DNA of 64,000 nt from Candidatus Calescibacterium sp. (GTDB lineage: Bacteria; DRYD01): assembly GCA_025059235.1 (NCBI GenBank), contig JANXCV010000002.1, forward strand, positions 1 through 64,000, written 5' to 3'. Below the pieces are notes generated by a model. That model saw only the letters and a list, made by a program, of their open reading frames with translations, ran no database searches and had not been told where the DNA came from. Made by a program: the position numbers and the translations under genes. This document shows, piece by piece, positions 53,108 through 62,942 of this stretch. Numbering within the stretch: position 1 is the stretch's first letter; every line of letters begins with the position of its first letter.

Positions 53108-54895
53108 ATGCACGATCAAATAAAATTAAGGAAAAAGCTCCTAATTTTCAATTATCTGTTTTTTGTTATTATAGTGATATTTAATGTATTGAACTATTTA
53201 ATTTCAGGAAAGTTAGATTTTGTATTCCTAGGCGTTAGTTTATTTATTCTCTTACTGTTGCTTATTCCTTACTCTAGAGAATTTTCTGTTGAGAATTTTA
53301 AGCTTACGCTTTTTATATATGGGTTAGGTGTATTTGTCTTCTCTGTTTTGTTATCCTTTAAATCTCCGATATTTATTTTTTTGCCGATTTTGGTCTCGAT
53401 TTATGTCACTGTCTTGTCTATTTTTAAAAATACGTACAAGTATACTTTACCGTTACTAGGTCTAGTATTTTCGTTCCTACTTCTTTTCGTCTATATAGGG
53501 GGTAGTATTGATTCAAAGATGTTTATTCAATTGAAAAAGTCAGGATTTTTTGATATCAATTATTTCTATTTTGTATTTCTGACGTTTATGGTTTCTATAG
53601 TTAGTTTTTGGATTACTGTTCAAGTAGGTGATCTTATAATGTCAATTTACAAATCACAAGCATTAAGTATAGTTCAGAGTAAGATAGATGAGGTTAATAG
53701 GATTGCCAGTGAGAAAGCTAAAGAAGTTGAACAAAAGAGTAGAGAAATTTTGACAGTCAAAGAAAAACAAGAAAAAATATTTGAAATAAATACTAATATT
53801 GCTAAAAGGGTAAAAAATATAAAAGCACAACTGCAATATATAACGTCTGAATTAAAGGAGATGTTGTATGCTACTGGTGTTGTTATTTTACTTGATAAGG
53901 CTGGTCTGATAAGTGCTGATTACTATGCTGATGTTCCTTTACCTGTTGTTGAAACACTAAAAGTTTCTCCTAGAAGTAGTGATAACATTAGAAAATTTAT
54001 CTCTAAGGCTATGAAAAATAAGGAGGTTATACATATAAATAAGCGAAAGGAAATTTTTCATTCTGGTTTTTCCAAAGAAGAGTGTATATCTTTTCTTCAG
54101 GAAATTTCCAAACTTACTTTTGAGGTATATGAAGTTTTAATGGTTCCTATAGTTAATAGTTTCGCCGAATCTATGGGATTGTTCGTTGTTTTTAATAATA
54201 GGTATGAGTGTTTTACTGATGTGGATAAGAGATTAGCTGAGTTGATAGGGATTCAAGCAGGAATACTATTACATAATTCCATGTTGATAAAGAAGTTAGA
54301 GGATACTTTTTACGAGACTATAAATGCTTTTAGTAGTGCTATTGAGGCTAAAGATAAGTATACTCCGGTTCTGCATACATACAGGGTAGGGGAACTAGCA
54401 TATAAGGTTGCTTTGGAAATGGGACTAAGTGAGGAAGAGGCTGAAAAGATAAAGATTGCAGGTATTTTGCACGACGTCGGTAAATTAGCTATCCCAGATA
54501 GTATTCTCGCAAAGCAGGGTCCTCTGACTGAGGAAGAAAGAGAAATAATTAAAACTCACTCTGAAGAAGGTAGCAAAATACTTTCCAAAATATCTTTCTT
54601 TAGAGAAAAGGGAATACATATATATGTCCTATATCATCATGAAAGAGTAGATGGTAGAGGATATCCCAAAGGTTTAAGGGGTAGAGAGATACCTCTAGCT
54701 GCCAATATTATCTCTGTAGCTGATACCTATGACGCTATTTCTACACCTAGACCGTATAACAAGCAATATGCTTCTGAACAGAAAGCCATAGAGATAATAC
54801 GAGCTGAACGGGGAAAACAATTCTTCGAAGAAGTTGTCGATGCTTTCCTTAGAGTTCTAGAGAAAGAAAAAATGAGAAAAAAAGCAAAAAGCTAA
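53108..54895 (+). CDS. Membrane HD-GYP phosphodiesterase with GAF-like domain
   Basis: The 595-residue protein has about six membrane segments (1-180), a coiled coil (about 195-240), a GAF-like sensory domain (about 250-400) and the HD-GYP domain. The latter shows HTYRVGELAYKVALEMG, the metal motif in IAGILHDVGKLAIPDSIL, HSEEGSKIL, YHHERVDGRGYPKGL (the GYP element) and ADTYDAIST. Such enzymes hydrolyse cyclic di-GMP. It lies three bases after clpX and 29 before hpf, suggesting shared regulation. A degenerate GGDEF-like protein is encoded at 22068. Confidence 0.9.
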   Translation: MHDQIKLRKKLLIFNYLFFVIIVIFNVLNYLISGKLDFVFLGVSLFILLLLLIPYSREFSVENFKLTLFIYGLGVFVFSVLLSFKSPIFIFLPILVSIYVTVLSIFKNTYKYTLPLLGLVFSFLLLFVYIGGSIDSKMFIQLKKSGFFDINYFYFVFLTFMVSIVSFWITVQVGDLIMSIYKSQALSIVQSKIDEVNRIASEKAKEVEQKSREILTVKEKQEKIFEINTNIAKRVKNIKAQLQYITSELKEMLYATGVVILLDKAGLISADYYADVPLPVVETLKVSPRSSDNIRKFISKAMKNKEVIHINKRKEIFHSGFSKEECISFLQEISKLTFEVYEVLMVPIVNSFAESMGLFVVFNNRYECFTDVDKRLAELIGIQAGILLHNSMLIKKLEDTFYETINAFSSAIEAKDKYTPVLHTYRVGELAYKVALEMGLSEEEAEKIKIAGILHDVGKLAIPDSILAKQGPLTEEEREIIKTHSEEGSKILSKISFFREKGIHIYVLYHHERVDGRGYPKGLRGREIPLAANIISVADTYDAISTPRPYNKQYASEQKAIEIIRAERGKQFFEEVVDAFLRVLEKEKMRKKAKS

Positions 54896-54924
54896 AAACA
54901 TATAACAGAAAAGGAGGATTGACT

Positions 54925-55470
54925 ATGAAGATAACCTTCTATACAAGAGGTGTGGATCTGGATGATCAAATGAGACTAAAAATAAAAGAAAAGTTCGATA
55001 GATTAAACAGGTACTTTTCAAAAATAGAGAAATACCAAAATGAGGATACTCTAACAATCGATATACATATAGACTATCAAAAGGGTATATATAATGTCAA
55101 AATAATCCTTGATTTGGATGGACAAGAAGTAGTTATAAAAGACTCTGCAAATAACTTGATGGATGTTATAAACTCTGTAATAGATTCAATGGAAATAAGG
55201 CTTTCCAAATATAAGGATAAAGTTATTACTGGTCATAGGCATAGAATAAGGTTAGTTGAAACCTCTGAAAACCAAGAACCTACTCACCATGAGGTAGATA
55301 TAATAAGAAAAAGATTGGAGGTTCCGGTAATATCTGAAAGAAAAGCCATAAACGCTCTTCTTCAGGATAACTCTCTGTATTACCTTGTTTTTTACAATAG
55401 GGATACCGACAAGATAAATTTACTGACAAGAACTGAGAGCGGACTAGTATTAACAGAATTGGTTATATGA
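54925..55470 (+). CDS. hpf: Ribosome hibernation promoting factor, long form
   Basis: The 181-residue protein has the HPF/RaiA N-terminal domain: KITFYTRGVDLDDQMRLKIKEKFDRLNRYF, the RHR-rich helix, then DVIRRKR-like VDIIRKRLEVPVISERKAINAL linker and the long-form C-terminal dimerisation domain (SLYYLVFYNRDTDKINLLTRTESG). It forms 100S dimers in stationary phase. ATG 54925 follows AAAGGAGG. It is followed directly by secA, a common linkage. Confidence 0.92.
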   Translation: MKITFYTRGVDLDDQMRLKIKEKFDRLNRYFSKIEKYQNEDTLTIDIHIDYQKGIYNVKIILDLDGQEVVIKDSANNLMDVINSVIDSMEIRLSKYKDKVITGHRHRIRLVETSENQEPTHHEVDIIRKRLEVPVISERKAINALLQDNSLYYLVFYNRDTDKINLLTRTESGLVLTELVI

Positions 55471-55471
55471 T

Positions 55472-57973
55472 ATGATGAAACTTATCAAAAAACTAATAAG
55501 TTTTTTTGATCCTAACGAATGGGAGATAAGAAAAATAAAGCCCATAGTATATAAGATAAATGAACTGGAAAAAGAGATATCTAAATTATCTGATGAGGAT
55601 TTAGGGAGTAAAACTGCTCTATTCAAGCAGAGAATTGAAAACGGGGAATCTCTGGATAGCATTCTACCGGAAGCTTTTGCTGTTGTAAGAGAAGTTTCCA
55701 AGAGAGTTCTCTCAATGAGACATTTTGATGTTCAATTAATTGGTGGTATTGTTCTTCATCAGGGTAGGATTGCTGAGATGAAAACGGGTGAAGGAAAGAC
55801 GCTAGTAGCAACCCTACCTGCATACTTAAATGCTCTTACAGGAAAGGGAGTTCATATCGTTACTGTAAATGATTATTTAGCAAAGAGGGATGCGGAATGG
55901 ATGGGACCTATATACAAATTCCTAGGACTCAAAGTCGGTTTTATTCAACAACTAATGGATAAAAAAACTAGGAAAGATATGTATGAGTGTGATATTACCT
56001 ATGTTACTAACTATGAGGTTGGATTTGACTACCTGAGGGATAATTTGGTATATAGTTTGGAAGATAGAGTTCTTAGGGGATTGAACTTTGCCATAATTGA
56101 CGAAGTAGATTCTATTCTAATAGATGAGGCCAGGACTCCTCTAATTATCTCTGGTCCTGCAGAAGATACCCCTGAAATGTTTGAAAAATTTGCTAAACTG
56201 GCACAGATGATGGAAAACGGTAAGCATTACAATGCCGATGAAAAGTCTCACTCTATTTCTCTTACCGAAGAGGGAATAGAATTCCTCGAAAAAAAACTAA
56301 ATATCGACGATCTATATAGTAATGAGAACTGGATATATGCTTTTCATATCAACGCTGCACTCAAAGCTAAAGAATTCTTCAAAAAAGATAGGGAATACAT
56401 AGTTGAAAATGGAGAAGTGGTCATTATCGATGAATTTACTGGAAGGAAAATGTATGGTAGAAGATTTTCAGGGGGTATCCACCAGGCAATCGAAGCCAAA
56501 GAGGGTATAAAGGTAAAGCATGACAATCGTACACTTGCAACAATTACTTATCAGAATTTCTTCAGGATGTATAGTAAGCTTGCTGGTATGACCGGAACGG
56601 CTATTACTGAAGAAAATGAGTTCAAACAAATATATAACATGGATGTAGTAGTTATCCCTACCTATAAACCTACAAGAAGAAAAGATCATCCAGACAAGAT
56701 ATTTAGTAGCGAGCAAGCCAAGTTTGAAGCACTCGTGGATTTTGTTGAAGAATTGCATAAACAAGGAAGACCAGTACTGATCGGAACTAGGAATATAATA
56801 AAGAATGAAATAATATCCAAAATGCTGAGTCAAAGAAATATACCTCATAGTGTTTTGAATGCCAAGAATCACGAAAGGGAAGCTGAGATAATAGCACAGG
56901 CTGGGAAAATAGGTGCTGTAACCGTTGCAACCAATATGGCAGGTAGAGGAGTAGATATTATCCTGGGTGGCAAGCCAATGTCTGATCAAGAGCTATGTCG
57001 TTTACCTGGATGCAATGTTGAGTTTAAGCATACAGAAGAGTATCACAAAGTTTCTGAGTTAGGTGGTCTATTTGTAATAGGTACTGAAAGACATGAATCA
57101 AGAAGGATAGATAATCAACTCAGAGGGAGAGCCGGTAGACTAGGGGATAATGGAGATACCATATTTTTCATATCCATTGAGGATGAGTTATTCAGAATAT
57201 TTGGTGGAGAGGGTTTTATCAGTTTTGCTAAGAATCTCTTTTCTTCTCTTGATCAAAAAGATAGTATCTCCTCTCCTATTTTGGCTAGACAGTTGGACTC
57301 TATTCAGAAAAAGATAGAAACCACACATTTTCAAATAAGAAAAACCTTACTTGCTTACGACGATGTTATAAATCGACAGAGAGAGGTATTTTATAGGGAA
57401 AGGGATAGAGTTCTAAAGAAAACTGAAATTTTTGATTTGCTGGCTTCTACTGTTTCCGAGGTACTAGAAAGAAACCTTAACTTCATACTATCTTTTCAAG
57501 AAAATATATACACCAAAGATTTCATTATATCTAAGGTTAAGGATTTTTGGGGTAATCTGAATTTGGATAGAAATCTGGTACAGAAGATAGCTATGATTTT
57601 TAGTGATAAGTTACCAGAATCAGTAACTTCTGAAGCTCTACAGAAACTGTTTGATGATTTAGATGAAACTATTGTAAATATGATGATTTTTGAGTTAAAG
57701 GGAAGAACCCAATTTGGAAATATACCGGATAACGTTGTTCTAGAAGTCTTAAAGAATGTGATATTAGAGATAATGGACAAGCATTGGATTGAACATTTGC
57801 ATAATATTCAGTACTTAAGAGAAGGTATAAGATTGAGGGGATGGGGTAATATCGATCCCTTGACCGCCTTTAGAAGTGAATCTAATGAGTTATTTAACGA
57901 GATGATAACAAACATACATGATGATATAATTAGGACTGTTTTCAATTTAATGATAGTTGTCAGGTATACATAG
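55472..57973 (+). CDS. secA: Preprotein translocase ATPase SecA
   Basis: The 833-residue protein shows MKTGEGKTLVATLPAYLNAL (Walker A), TVNDYLAKRDAEWMGPIY, FAIIDEVDSILIDEARTPLIISG (DEAD-like box), IHQAIEAKEGIKVK, TGTAITEENEF, NMAGRGVDIILGG, and RRIDNQLRGRAGRLGD. The helical scaffold follows. It ends without the usual C-terminal SecB/zinc tail, so it is the short form. It pushes proteins through SecYEG. Confidence 0.97.
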   Translation: MMKLIKKLISFFDPNEWEIRKIKPIVYKINELEKEISKLSDEDLGSKTALFKQRIENGESLDSILPEAFAVVREVSKRVLSMRHFDVQLIGGIVLHQGRIAEMKTGEGKTLVATLPAYLNALTGKGVHIVTVNDYLAKRDAEWMGPIYKFLGLKVGFIQQLMDKKTRKDMYECDITYVTNYEVGFDYLRDNLVYSLEDRVLRGLNFAIIDEVDSILIDEARTPLIISGPAEDTPEMFEKFAKLAQMMENGKHYNADEKSHSISLTEEGIEFLEKKLNIDDLYSNENWIYAFHINAALKAKEFFKKDREYIVENGEVVIIDEFTGRKMYGRRFSGGIHQAIEAKEGIKVKHDNRTLATITYQNFFRMYSKLAGMTGTAITEENEFKQIYNMDVVVIPTYKPTRRKDHPDKIFSSEQAKFEALVDFVEELHKQGRPVLIGTRNIIKNEIISKMLSQRNIPHSVLNAKNHEREAEIIAQAGKIGAVTVATNMAGRGVDIILGGKPMSDQELCRLPGCNVEFKHTEEYHKVSELGGLFVIGTERHESRRIDNQLRGRAGRLGDNGDTIFFISIEDELFRIFGGEGFISFAKNLFSSLDQKDSISSPILARQLDSIQKKIETTHFQIRKTLLAYDDVINRQREVFYRERDRVLKKTEIFDLLASTVSEVLERNLNFILSFQENIYTKDFIISKVKDFWGNLNLDRNLVQKIAMIFSDKLPESVTSEALQKLFDDLDETIVNMMIFELKGRTQFGNIPDNVVLEVLKNVILEIMDKHWIEHLHNIQYLREGIRLRGWGNIDPLTAFRSESNELFNEMITNIHDDIIRTVFNLMIVVRYT

Positions 57974-58576
57974 ATGTTTTATATCATTATTATCACTCCT
58001 ATTGGTATTCCTGATTGTGCTAATGGTATCAGTATCGGTAAATGGGGGCCCACCATTCGTTTCCTATCTGTAGAACTACGTTTACTGGATGCATATTAAA
58101 TCTCACTAGTATTGAGGCAAACAGAGTCCCAAGTATTATGGGGAAGATTAGGTTTCTGTATAACTTTAGGCTATCTAGGAAGCTGCTATATATTTTTGCT
58201 AAGATATTTTTTTGTAGGTCTTTGTTTTCCTGGTAAGTAAAGTATTGCTGCTCCTTTGAATCCCAGGGTGAGATACATTACGACTATGGCAAATTCGTTT
58301 ACTGCTGGTGCTGCAAATAGAAAAGCTGCTGCTGACTTCTTGGAAAATCCAGAGTTTATGAGAGATACGTATAGAGGTGTCACGCTGCATGAACATACTG
58401 GTGTAAATATCCCCATCCTGCTAATATTCCCTTTATACTATTGTCTGTACCTTTACCCAATAAGCCATGAAAGACCTTATAATTTCGTTTTCTATCCATT
58501 GGGTTGATAATTCTCGTATGTATTTAGAGAAGATTGTTATTGGTTCAAAAGGATCGAAAAGAGTGGGTTTTTGCAT
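57974..58576 (-). pseudogene. Decayed ArsP/DUF318-type permease
   Basis: An ATG at 58576, behind AAAGGGG, opens a frame that breaks near 58440 and 58400. The intact middle (58186-58416) reads GIFTPVCSCSVTPLYVSLINSG...AAAFLFAAPAVNEFAIVVMYL, a close match to the DUF318/ArsP permease family, whose CSCS motif is typical. A further frame change leads to AKIYSSFLDSLKLYRN and a hydrophobic end (IPLAQSGIPIGVIIMI) that stops against the secA terminator region. Two or more indels and the apparent missing C-terminus make this a pseudogene. Confidence 0.7.
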
Positions 58577-58726
58577 GCTATTGTCCCCTTTATGTTTTTT
58601 GTGGGATAGTAATACGTATATTACACTAATACTTTTACTCCTACTCTGTAACTTTTTTTTTACAATTATTTAAAATTTCTTTAATTTTTTTCAAAGATAA
58701 ATAGGAGAAGATGGAGGTGAAAAGGG

Positions 58727-59137
58727 ATGAGTTTCATGAAGGATTTATTTGGCGATCATTATGAGTATATGAGGAAAGCTGTTGATGCTGCTTGGCAAAG
58801 ACAACAAGTAATAGCAAGCAACATAGCTAACGCCACTAACCCAAACTATGTAGCAAAAGATTTGAACTTTGAAGAGATTTTTGCTCAAATAAGAAAAGAG
58901 AAATTTGAAAAGAATTCAGATCCTTTCAATATAAATTTGCAGGTTGATGATCCAGAACATATTGGTGGAAGCATTGAATTAGCAAGCTATAATCCAGAAG
59001 CTTCATCAACAGGTAAAAGGGTAGATATAAACGAAGAAGTAAACAAATCTTTAGAAAATCAAATAAAATATCAAATGTTGCTTAGGGGTGCTACTTCTCC
59101 ATTGAAATCACTAACCGAGATATTTGAAAGAATGTAG
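58727..59137 (+). CDS. flgB: Flagellar basal-body proximal rod protein FlgB
   Basis: The 136-residue protein has the rod motif AWQRQQVIASNIANATNPNYVAKDLNFEEIF near the N-terminus and the C-terminal ...LENQIKYQMLLRGATSPLKSLTEIFE helix. It forms part of the rod through the periplasm. GGAGGTG precedes the ATG. It leads a three-gene cassette standing between two decayed regions. Confidence 0.93.
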   Translation: MSFMKDLFGDHYEYMRKAVDAAWQRQQVIASNIANATNPNYVAKDLNFEEIFAQIRKEKFEKNSDPFNINLQVDDPEHIGGSIELASYNPEASSTGKRVDINEEVNKSLENQIKYQMLLRGATSPLKSLTEIFERM

Positions 59138-59153
59138 AAGGGGGTAGATAGTT

Positions 59154-59456
59154 ATGTTCAATCCCTTGGATATAGTCAGACCTAGTAAGCTAAGTAATCC
59201 CTTTATAGAAACTAAAACGATTAGTGAAAGTGGAATGGCTACCTTTGGAGACGTGTTGAAAAATGCTATAAATTCAGCTAATAGTAAATTGGTCCAAGCT
59301 GGGGATGTAAGCAGGAAGGTTGCTTCAGGTGAAATAAAGGATATAAATCAGGTTGTCTTTGCTTGGCATGAAGCTGGGCTTACTCTCAAAATGATGAGAA
59401 GTATAACACAAAAATTAATCGAGGGAGCTAAAACTCTGTTCCAAACAAACATATAA
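59154..59456 (+). CDS. fliE: Flagellar hook-basal body protein FliE
   Basis: The 100-residue protein has the FliE pattern: FGDVLKNAINSANSKLVQAGDVSRKVASGEIKDINQVVFAWHEAGLTLKMM, ending in the conserved helix QKLIEGAKTLFQ. FliE joins the MS ring to the rod. It lies between flgB and flgC, whereas the common order is flgB-flgC-fliE. Confidence 0.9.
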   Translation: MFNPLDIVRPSKLSNPFIETKTISESGMATFGDVLKNAINSANSKLVQAGDVSRKVASGEIKDINQVVFAWHEAGLTLKMMRSITQKLIEGAKTLFQTNI

Positions 59457-59476
59457 CTGAAGGGAGGTAAATCGTT

Positions 59477-59929
59477 ATGTTTGATGCCCTTAAGATAGCT
59501 GCTACAGGAATGAGTGTAAGCAGACAAATGATGGATGTTATTGCTGAAAATATAGCTAATGCTAATACCACAAACACGCTGTCTGGTGAGCCATATAAGA
59601 GAAAAGATGTGATTATCTCTTCAAAACCTATCAATGATCCTGAAGAGGAGGGTATCTTGACGGTAAGTTTCAGCGAAGAACTTGAAAACCAGCTATCTAC
59701 TGCTCAGGTAGTAGGAATAAAGCAAGATAACACTGGATTTAGAAAAGTCTATGATCCTAATAATCCCAATGCCGACAAGGATGGGTATGTCACTTTACCT
59801 AATGTAAATGTTGTTGAGGAAATGGCTAAGATGATACAAGCTTCTAGAATGTATGAAGCCAATCTGAGTGTCGTAGAATCAATCAAAAGTATGGCTACCA
59901 AAGCTCTCGATAGTTTGCATCAACAGTAA
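59477..59929 (+). CDS. flgC: Flagellar basal-body rod protein FlgC
   Basis: The 150-residue protein begins FDALKIAATGMSVSRQMMDVIAENIANANTT (rod motif), contains PNVNVVEEMAKMIQASRMYEANLSVV and ends with a helix ending in LDSLHQQ. AGGGAGG lies upstream. No further flagellar genes follow; downstream sequence is decayed. Confidence 0.94.
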   Translation: MFDALKIAATGMSVSRQMMDVIAENIANANTTNTLSGEPYKRKDVIISSKPINDPEEEGILTVSFSEELENQLSTAQVVGIKQDNTGFRKVYDPNNPNADKDGYVTLPNVNVVEEMAKMIQASRMYEANLSVVESIKSMATKALDSLHQQ

Positions 59930-59963
59930 AAAATTACCCTGGAATTTGTTGTAAAAATTTTTC

Positions 59964-60345
59964 GGAGAAAAACTAAAGATTTTAAATCACGAAGTAGATG
60001 TACTTCTAACTGATCGTAATTATAGACATACCTTTGGTATAGCAAGAGATTTGTCGAAAAGAGTATAGGGTTGATAGATGCTTCCTCGGTTAATTTCATA
60101 AGTCGGAATAGAAACATATTGTCGGAATAAACCAAAATATTTTTACCTTTTTTTGCCTAAAAGGTTGAGAGAAAATACCATAAGTGGAGAACTAAACGCA
60201 TATACTATCAGTGTCTATGATGAAAAATTGTATTCTTATGGAAAAAAATTTTTGATAGCTTGAACTAGAGTGGTGTGGGTATGGTTGAATTTAGATTATC
60301 TGATTCAGAACTTTATTTTATGGAGATAAATCCTAAGAACTATTG
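59964..60345 (+). pseudogene. Remnant of an ATP-grasp (carboxylate-amine ligase-like) gene
   Basis: Frames at 59964-60065 give KLKILNHEVDVLLTDRNYRHTFGIARDLSKR, the opening of a carboxylate-amine ligase-like ATP-grasp protein (LTDxNYRHTxGIARxL). Later frames give GELNAYTISVYDEKLYSYGKKF and GMVEFRLSDSELYFMEINPK, the C-terminal ATP-grasp catalytic signature. Several stops and frameshifts interrupt it, and at about 380 bases it lacks over half of the usual 350-400 residues, so an internal deletion has occurred. It does not look like the MdnC/PsnB graspetide ligase subgroup. Confidence 0.65.
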
Positions 60346-60788
60346 ATTAAAATGAGTAAAGATATTAAATTCAATTTCGTTGATTATCCCAGGAATATAA
60401 AATTTAACTGGTCATTTTCTTTGGAAAATATTTGAAGAACTTTTTGGGATACCTATCTTGAGGTATTGCAAACTTGAAAAGGGGATAATTTTCGGAAGCC
60501 AACTTCTATCCCTACATATACTATATCTGAAAGTTATTTGTCACAATGCTATCCCTGATCCTAGAAATAGCTCTGATAAAGAGGCTATTGAATATATGAT
60601 AGTATATGAAAAGCATTAGGAATAAGGGATTTTACATACACTGTAAAAGGAGTGTTGGTATAGTATGTACTATTGATCATAGATACTTATATGATTTGAA
60701 AGAAAAGAAATTGAATCATATTCAATCTACAACACTTGAAAGAGATTACCAATATTTATCCAACGATGCTGAAAATATACACTCCTAA
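60346..60788 (+). pseudogene. Unassigned decayed coding fragment
   Basis: Two open segments, 60422-60619 (WKIFEELFGIPILRYCKLEKGIIFGS start) and 60606-60788, overlap in different frames and together read as protein-like sequence with normal composition. They may be the C-terminal part of the ATP-grasp gene or another gene of the same cluster. I cannot name a family. Confidence 0.4.
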
Positions 60789-61738
60789 AAATTGTAATTA
60801 CCAAGAGAGGAAATATATTATAGATGTTATATTTCATGTTTTTCTAGGATTGCCATACGAGATATATACTCATGATGATTCATGGGATTATAGAATTCTG
60901 TTACCAAATGGGAATGTTATTATCATTGAGGATGGATTCTGGAAAAATTTTTCCAAAACTTTGCAGTATTTGGATTATAATTACTTTAGGGATTGACTTG
61001 TTTGCTTCTTGTTTTTTCATGCTTTCAAGATGGGAAGAGTACGTAATCAATAAAAAAGATATTCATCATAGATTTTCAGGATTAAGTAGTTTAGCTTATA
61101 GAAAAGGTTTCCTAGAAAAACCTATAGTTAATCAATTTTGGGTATTAACATAGTTATCCAAGATTAATTAGAAGATTACTTTCAAGTATAGTAACTCAAA
61201 GAGATGTAAATAGATTTTTGAGGACGATAAGAAATTTCTTCGTTAAAAATGATGAAGTGTATAATGGAATATATAGAATAATTAATCTTGCCGAGAGAAA
61301 CAGTATAAAAGTAAGATTCTATGTTATACCTTTAATAACTCGTAAACTTGATAGTTTAATAGATATTGAAAATGAAAAAATAGGTAAAATTTTGAGAGAT
61401 ATATACGAAAGGATTTATTTATGAAATCACTTGATAAGTTGAGGTTAGTACTTGATAAGAACGGTATAAAGAGTGATATAAGGGGTGGTAGGCAGCATTA
61501 CTTGAGATGGGATATTAGCATTACTCCTTTTAGATAGAAAAGTCCTAAATTTGTATGAAATTCCATTGATTGGATGGTACTATCATAGCTATGGGATTCA
61601 CTGAGAAAGCTTTGAAAAAATTCATACATTTTAAGAATATGTGTAAAAAATACAATGGAGTATATACTTTGCTATGGCACAATCTATATGCCCCTTCACT
61701 AAGTGAGATAAATTTTTTGGAAAATATAATTCTCTTTT
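60736..61738 (+). pseudogene. Decayed polysaccharide deacetylase gene
   Basis: Segments in successive frames match the exopolysaccharide-cluster deacetylase family in order. They are LKIYTPKNCNYQERKYI and LGLPYEIYTHDD (60760-60900), FFMLSRWEEYV and SLAYRKGFLEKPIV (61010-61130), YNGIYRIINLAERNSIKVRFYVIP (61256-61330), IRGGRQHYLRWDIS (61475-61520), and KYNGVYTLLWHN (61648-61683). At least four frameshifts interrupt it. Such deacetylases often sit with ATP-grasp proteins in capsule or exopolysaccharide loci, which fits the remnant just upstream. This whole block is a dying polysaccharide locus. Confidence 0.75.
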
Positions 61739-61751
61739 GAATTTTTTGGGT

Positions 61752-62780
61752 TTATTCTTCTGTTTTTTTGAACAGTTCCCTATTTAGTACGGACCATACC
61801 CCGAGTTCTGCCATGTCTGTTGGATATAGTTCACCATTAAGGAAAGCGTTCATTGTTGGATTTTTTCTGAGATTAGGTGCGTATACTCCGTAACTTGTCA
61901 TTAGTGGTGAATAGGGATGAACGGGTTCCAGTGGATTCATCGGAAAATTAAATACTAAGTTATTACCCTGTGTAGCTGTTAAGCTACTGATCGAATTAAA
62001 CATTCCTTGGGGATTAGAAAGTATTGTATTTAATTGATTTGCAGGCATTGTGTTCAGGGTATTTATAAATCCCGCTTGGTTTGAAGGGATTGTATTATTT
62101 GAGAGTTGGTTTACGCTACTGAATCCTTGATTCATTCCCTGGATTAATGGGGCTGATATAATTTGTACGTTTGGATTGGCTGATGTAATGTTTGTATCTG
62201 TTGTGTTTATTATGTTGTTTTGTTGAGATATAGAAGTTTGTTGGGGTATTGTTGGTGGGGGTGAGTTATCAGGTGGTAATATTTCCGATTCTTGTAATTT
62301 CTTAAGAAAATCTTCTTTGGTTTCTTTTTGAGATATAGTTTGGGGGGTATCGTTTTTGTTGGCTATTGCACTAGCTGAAAAGTTTACTTTTTCATTGCTT
62401 ACTTGAACCGCTATTTTGTATTTTTTTTGGGTCTCTTCTAAAAGTTCTAGATTGCCTTCATTCATATATTTAACTATTAGGTCTACTAGTCTTTTTCTTT
62501 CCATTCTCAACTGATCTAAGTCAAGATTTTCTATTTGTTTTTTGTATTCTTCCAAGTTTGTTTCGAGTTTTAATTGATTGGGTTTGTTTTCGTTTTGTTT
62601 TATGGATTTGTTGATGAGTTTTTCAAAGGGGTCTGAAGGGGAGTTTATCTGTTGTTTTGAGGAGTGTGTGGGAGTATTTGGCTGAATTCCTGGTGGTGTT
62701 AACTGCGGAATGTTTTGTACAGTATTTGATGGATTTGATTGAAATATTGGTGCATTGTTATTGGGATTGAAGTTAATCAT
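61752..62780 (-). CDS. Asn/Pro/Gln-rich low-complexity protein
   Basis: The 342-residue product has a disordered Asn/Pro/Thr-rich N-terminus (1-60), a charged helical/coiled-coil segment (about 70-125), a long Asn/Gln/Ser/Pro-rich middle, and a C-terminal region (about 300-340) with conserved-looking PHPYSPLMTSYGVYAPNL and a helix WSVLNRELFKKTEE. No signal peptide is evident. The opening MINFNPNNN resembles the opening of the EF-hand pseudogene (MINLNMNMSN). It could be exported through the flagellar or another leaderless pathway, but this is a guess. Confidence 0.6.
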   Translation of the reverse strand: MINFNPNNNAPIFQSNPSNTVQNIPQLTPPGIQPNTPTHSSKQQINSPSDPFEKLINKSIKQNENKPNQLKLETNLEEYKKQIENLDLDQLRMERKRLVDLIVKYMNEGNLELLEETQKKYKIAVQVSNEKVNFSASAIANKNDTPQTISQKETKEDFLKKLQESEILPPDNSPPPTIPQQTSISQQNNIINTTDTNITSANPNVQIISAPLIQGMNQGFSSVNQLSNNTIPSNQAGFINTLNTMPANQLNTILSNPQGMFNSISSLTATQGNNLVFNFPMNPLEPVHPYSPLMTSYGVYAPNLRKNPTMNAFLNGELYPTDMAELGVWSVLNRELFKKTEE

Positions 62781-62942
62781 TTTTTACCCTCCCTATGTGT
62801 TTCCTTAATTTATACTCTTCCTGTTGAATTTTAATTTTTTTTTAAAAAAGTATTAAAAATCTGTTAAATATTCTTCTCATAGAGGGTAGTTTAGGGATCT
62901 TAAAAAATTTTATATTAACTGATCTTGCTGGGAGGTAGAAAG

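Noticed and set aside
56468..56989. A 173-codon minus-strand frame within secA
   Set aside because: secA coding is unbroken here; the opposite frame shows no motif or start signal.
59964..60345. The ATP-grasp remnant as the missing graspetide ligase
   Set aside because: Its motifs (LTDRNYRHT, GMVEFR...EINPK) belong to carboxylate-amine-ligase-like proteins, it sits 57 kb away, and it is decayed.
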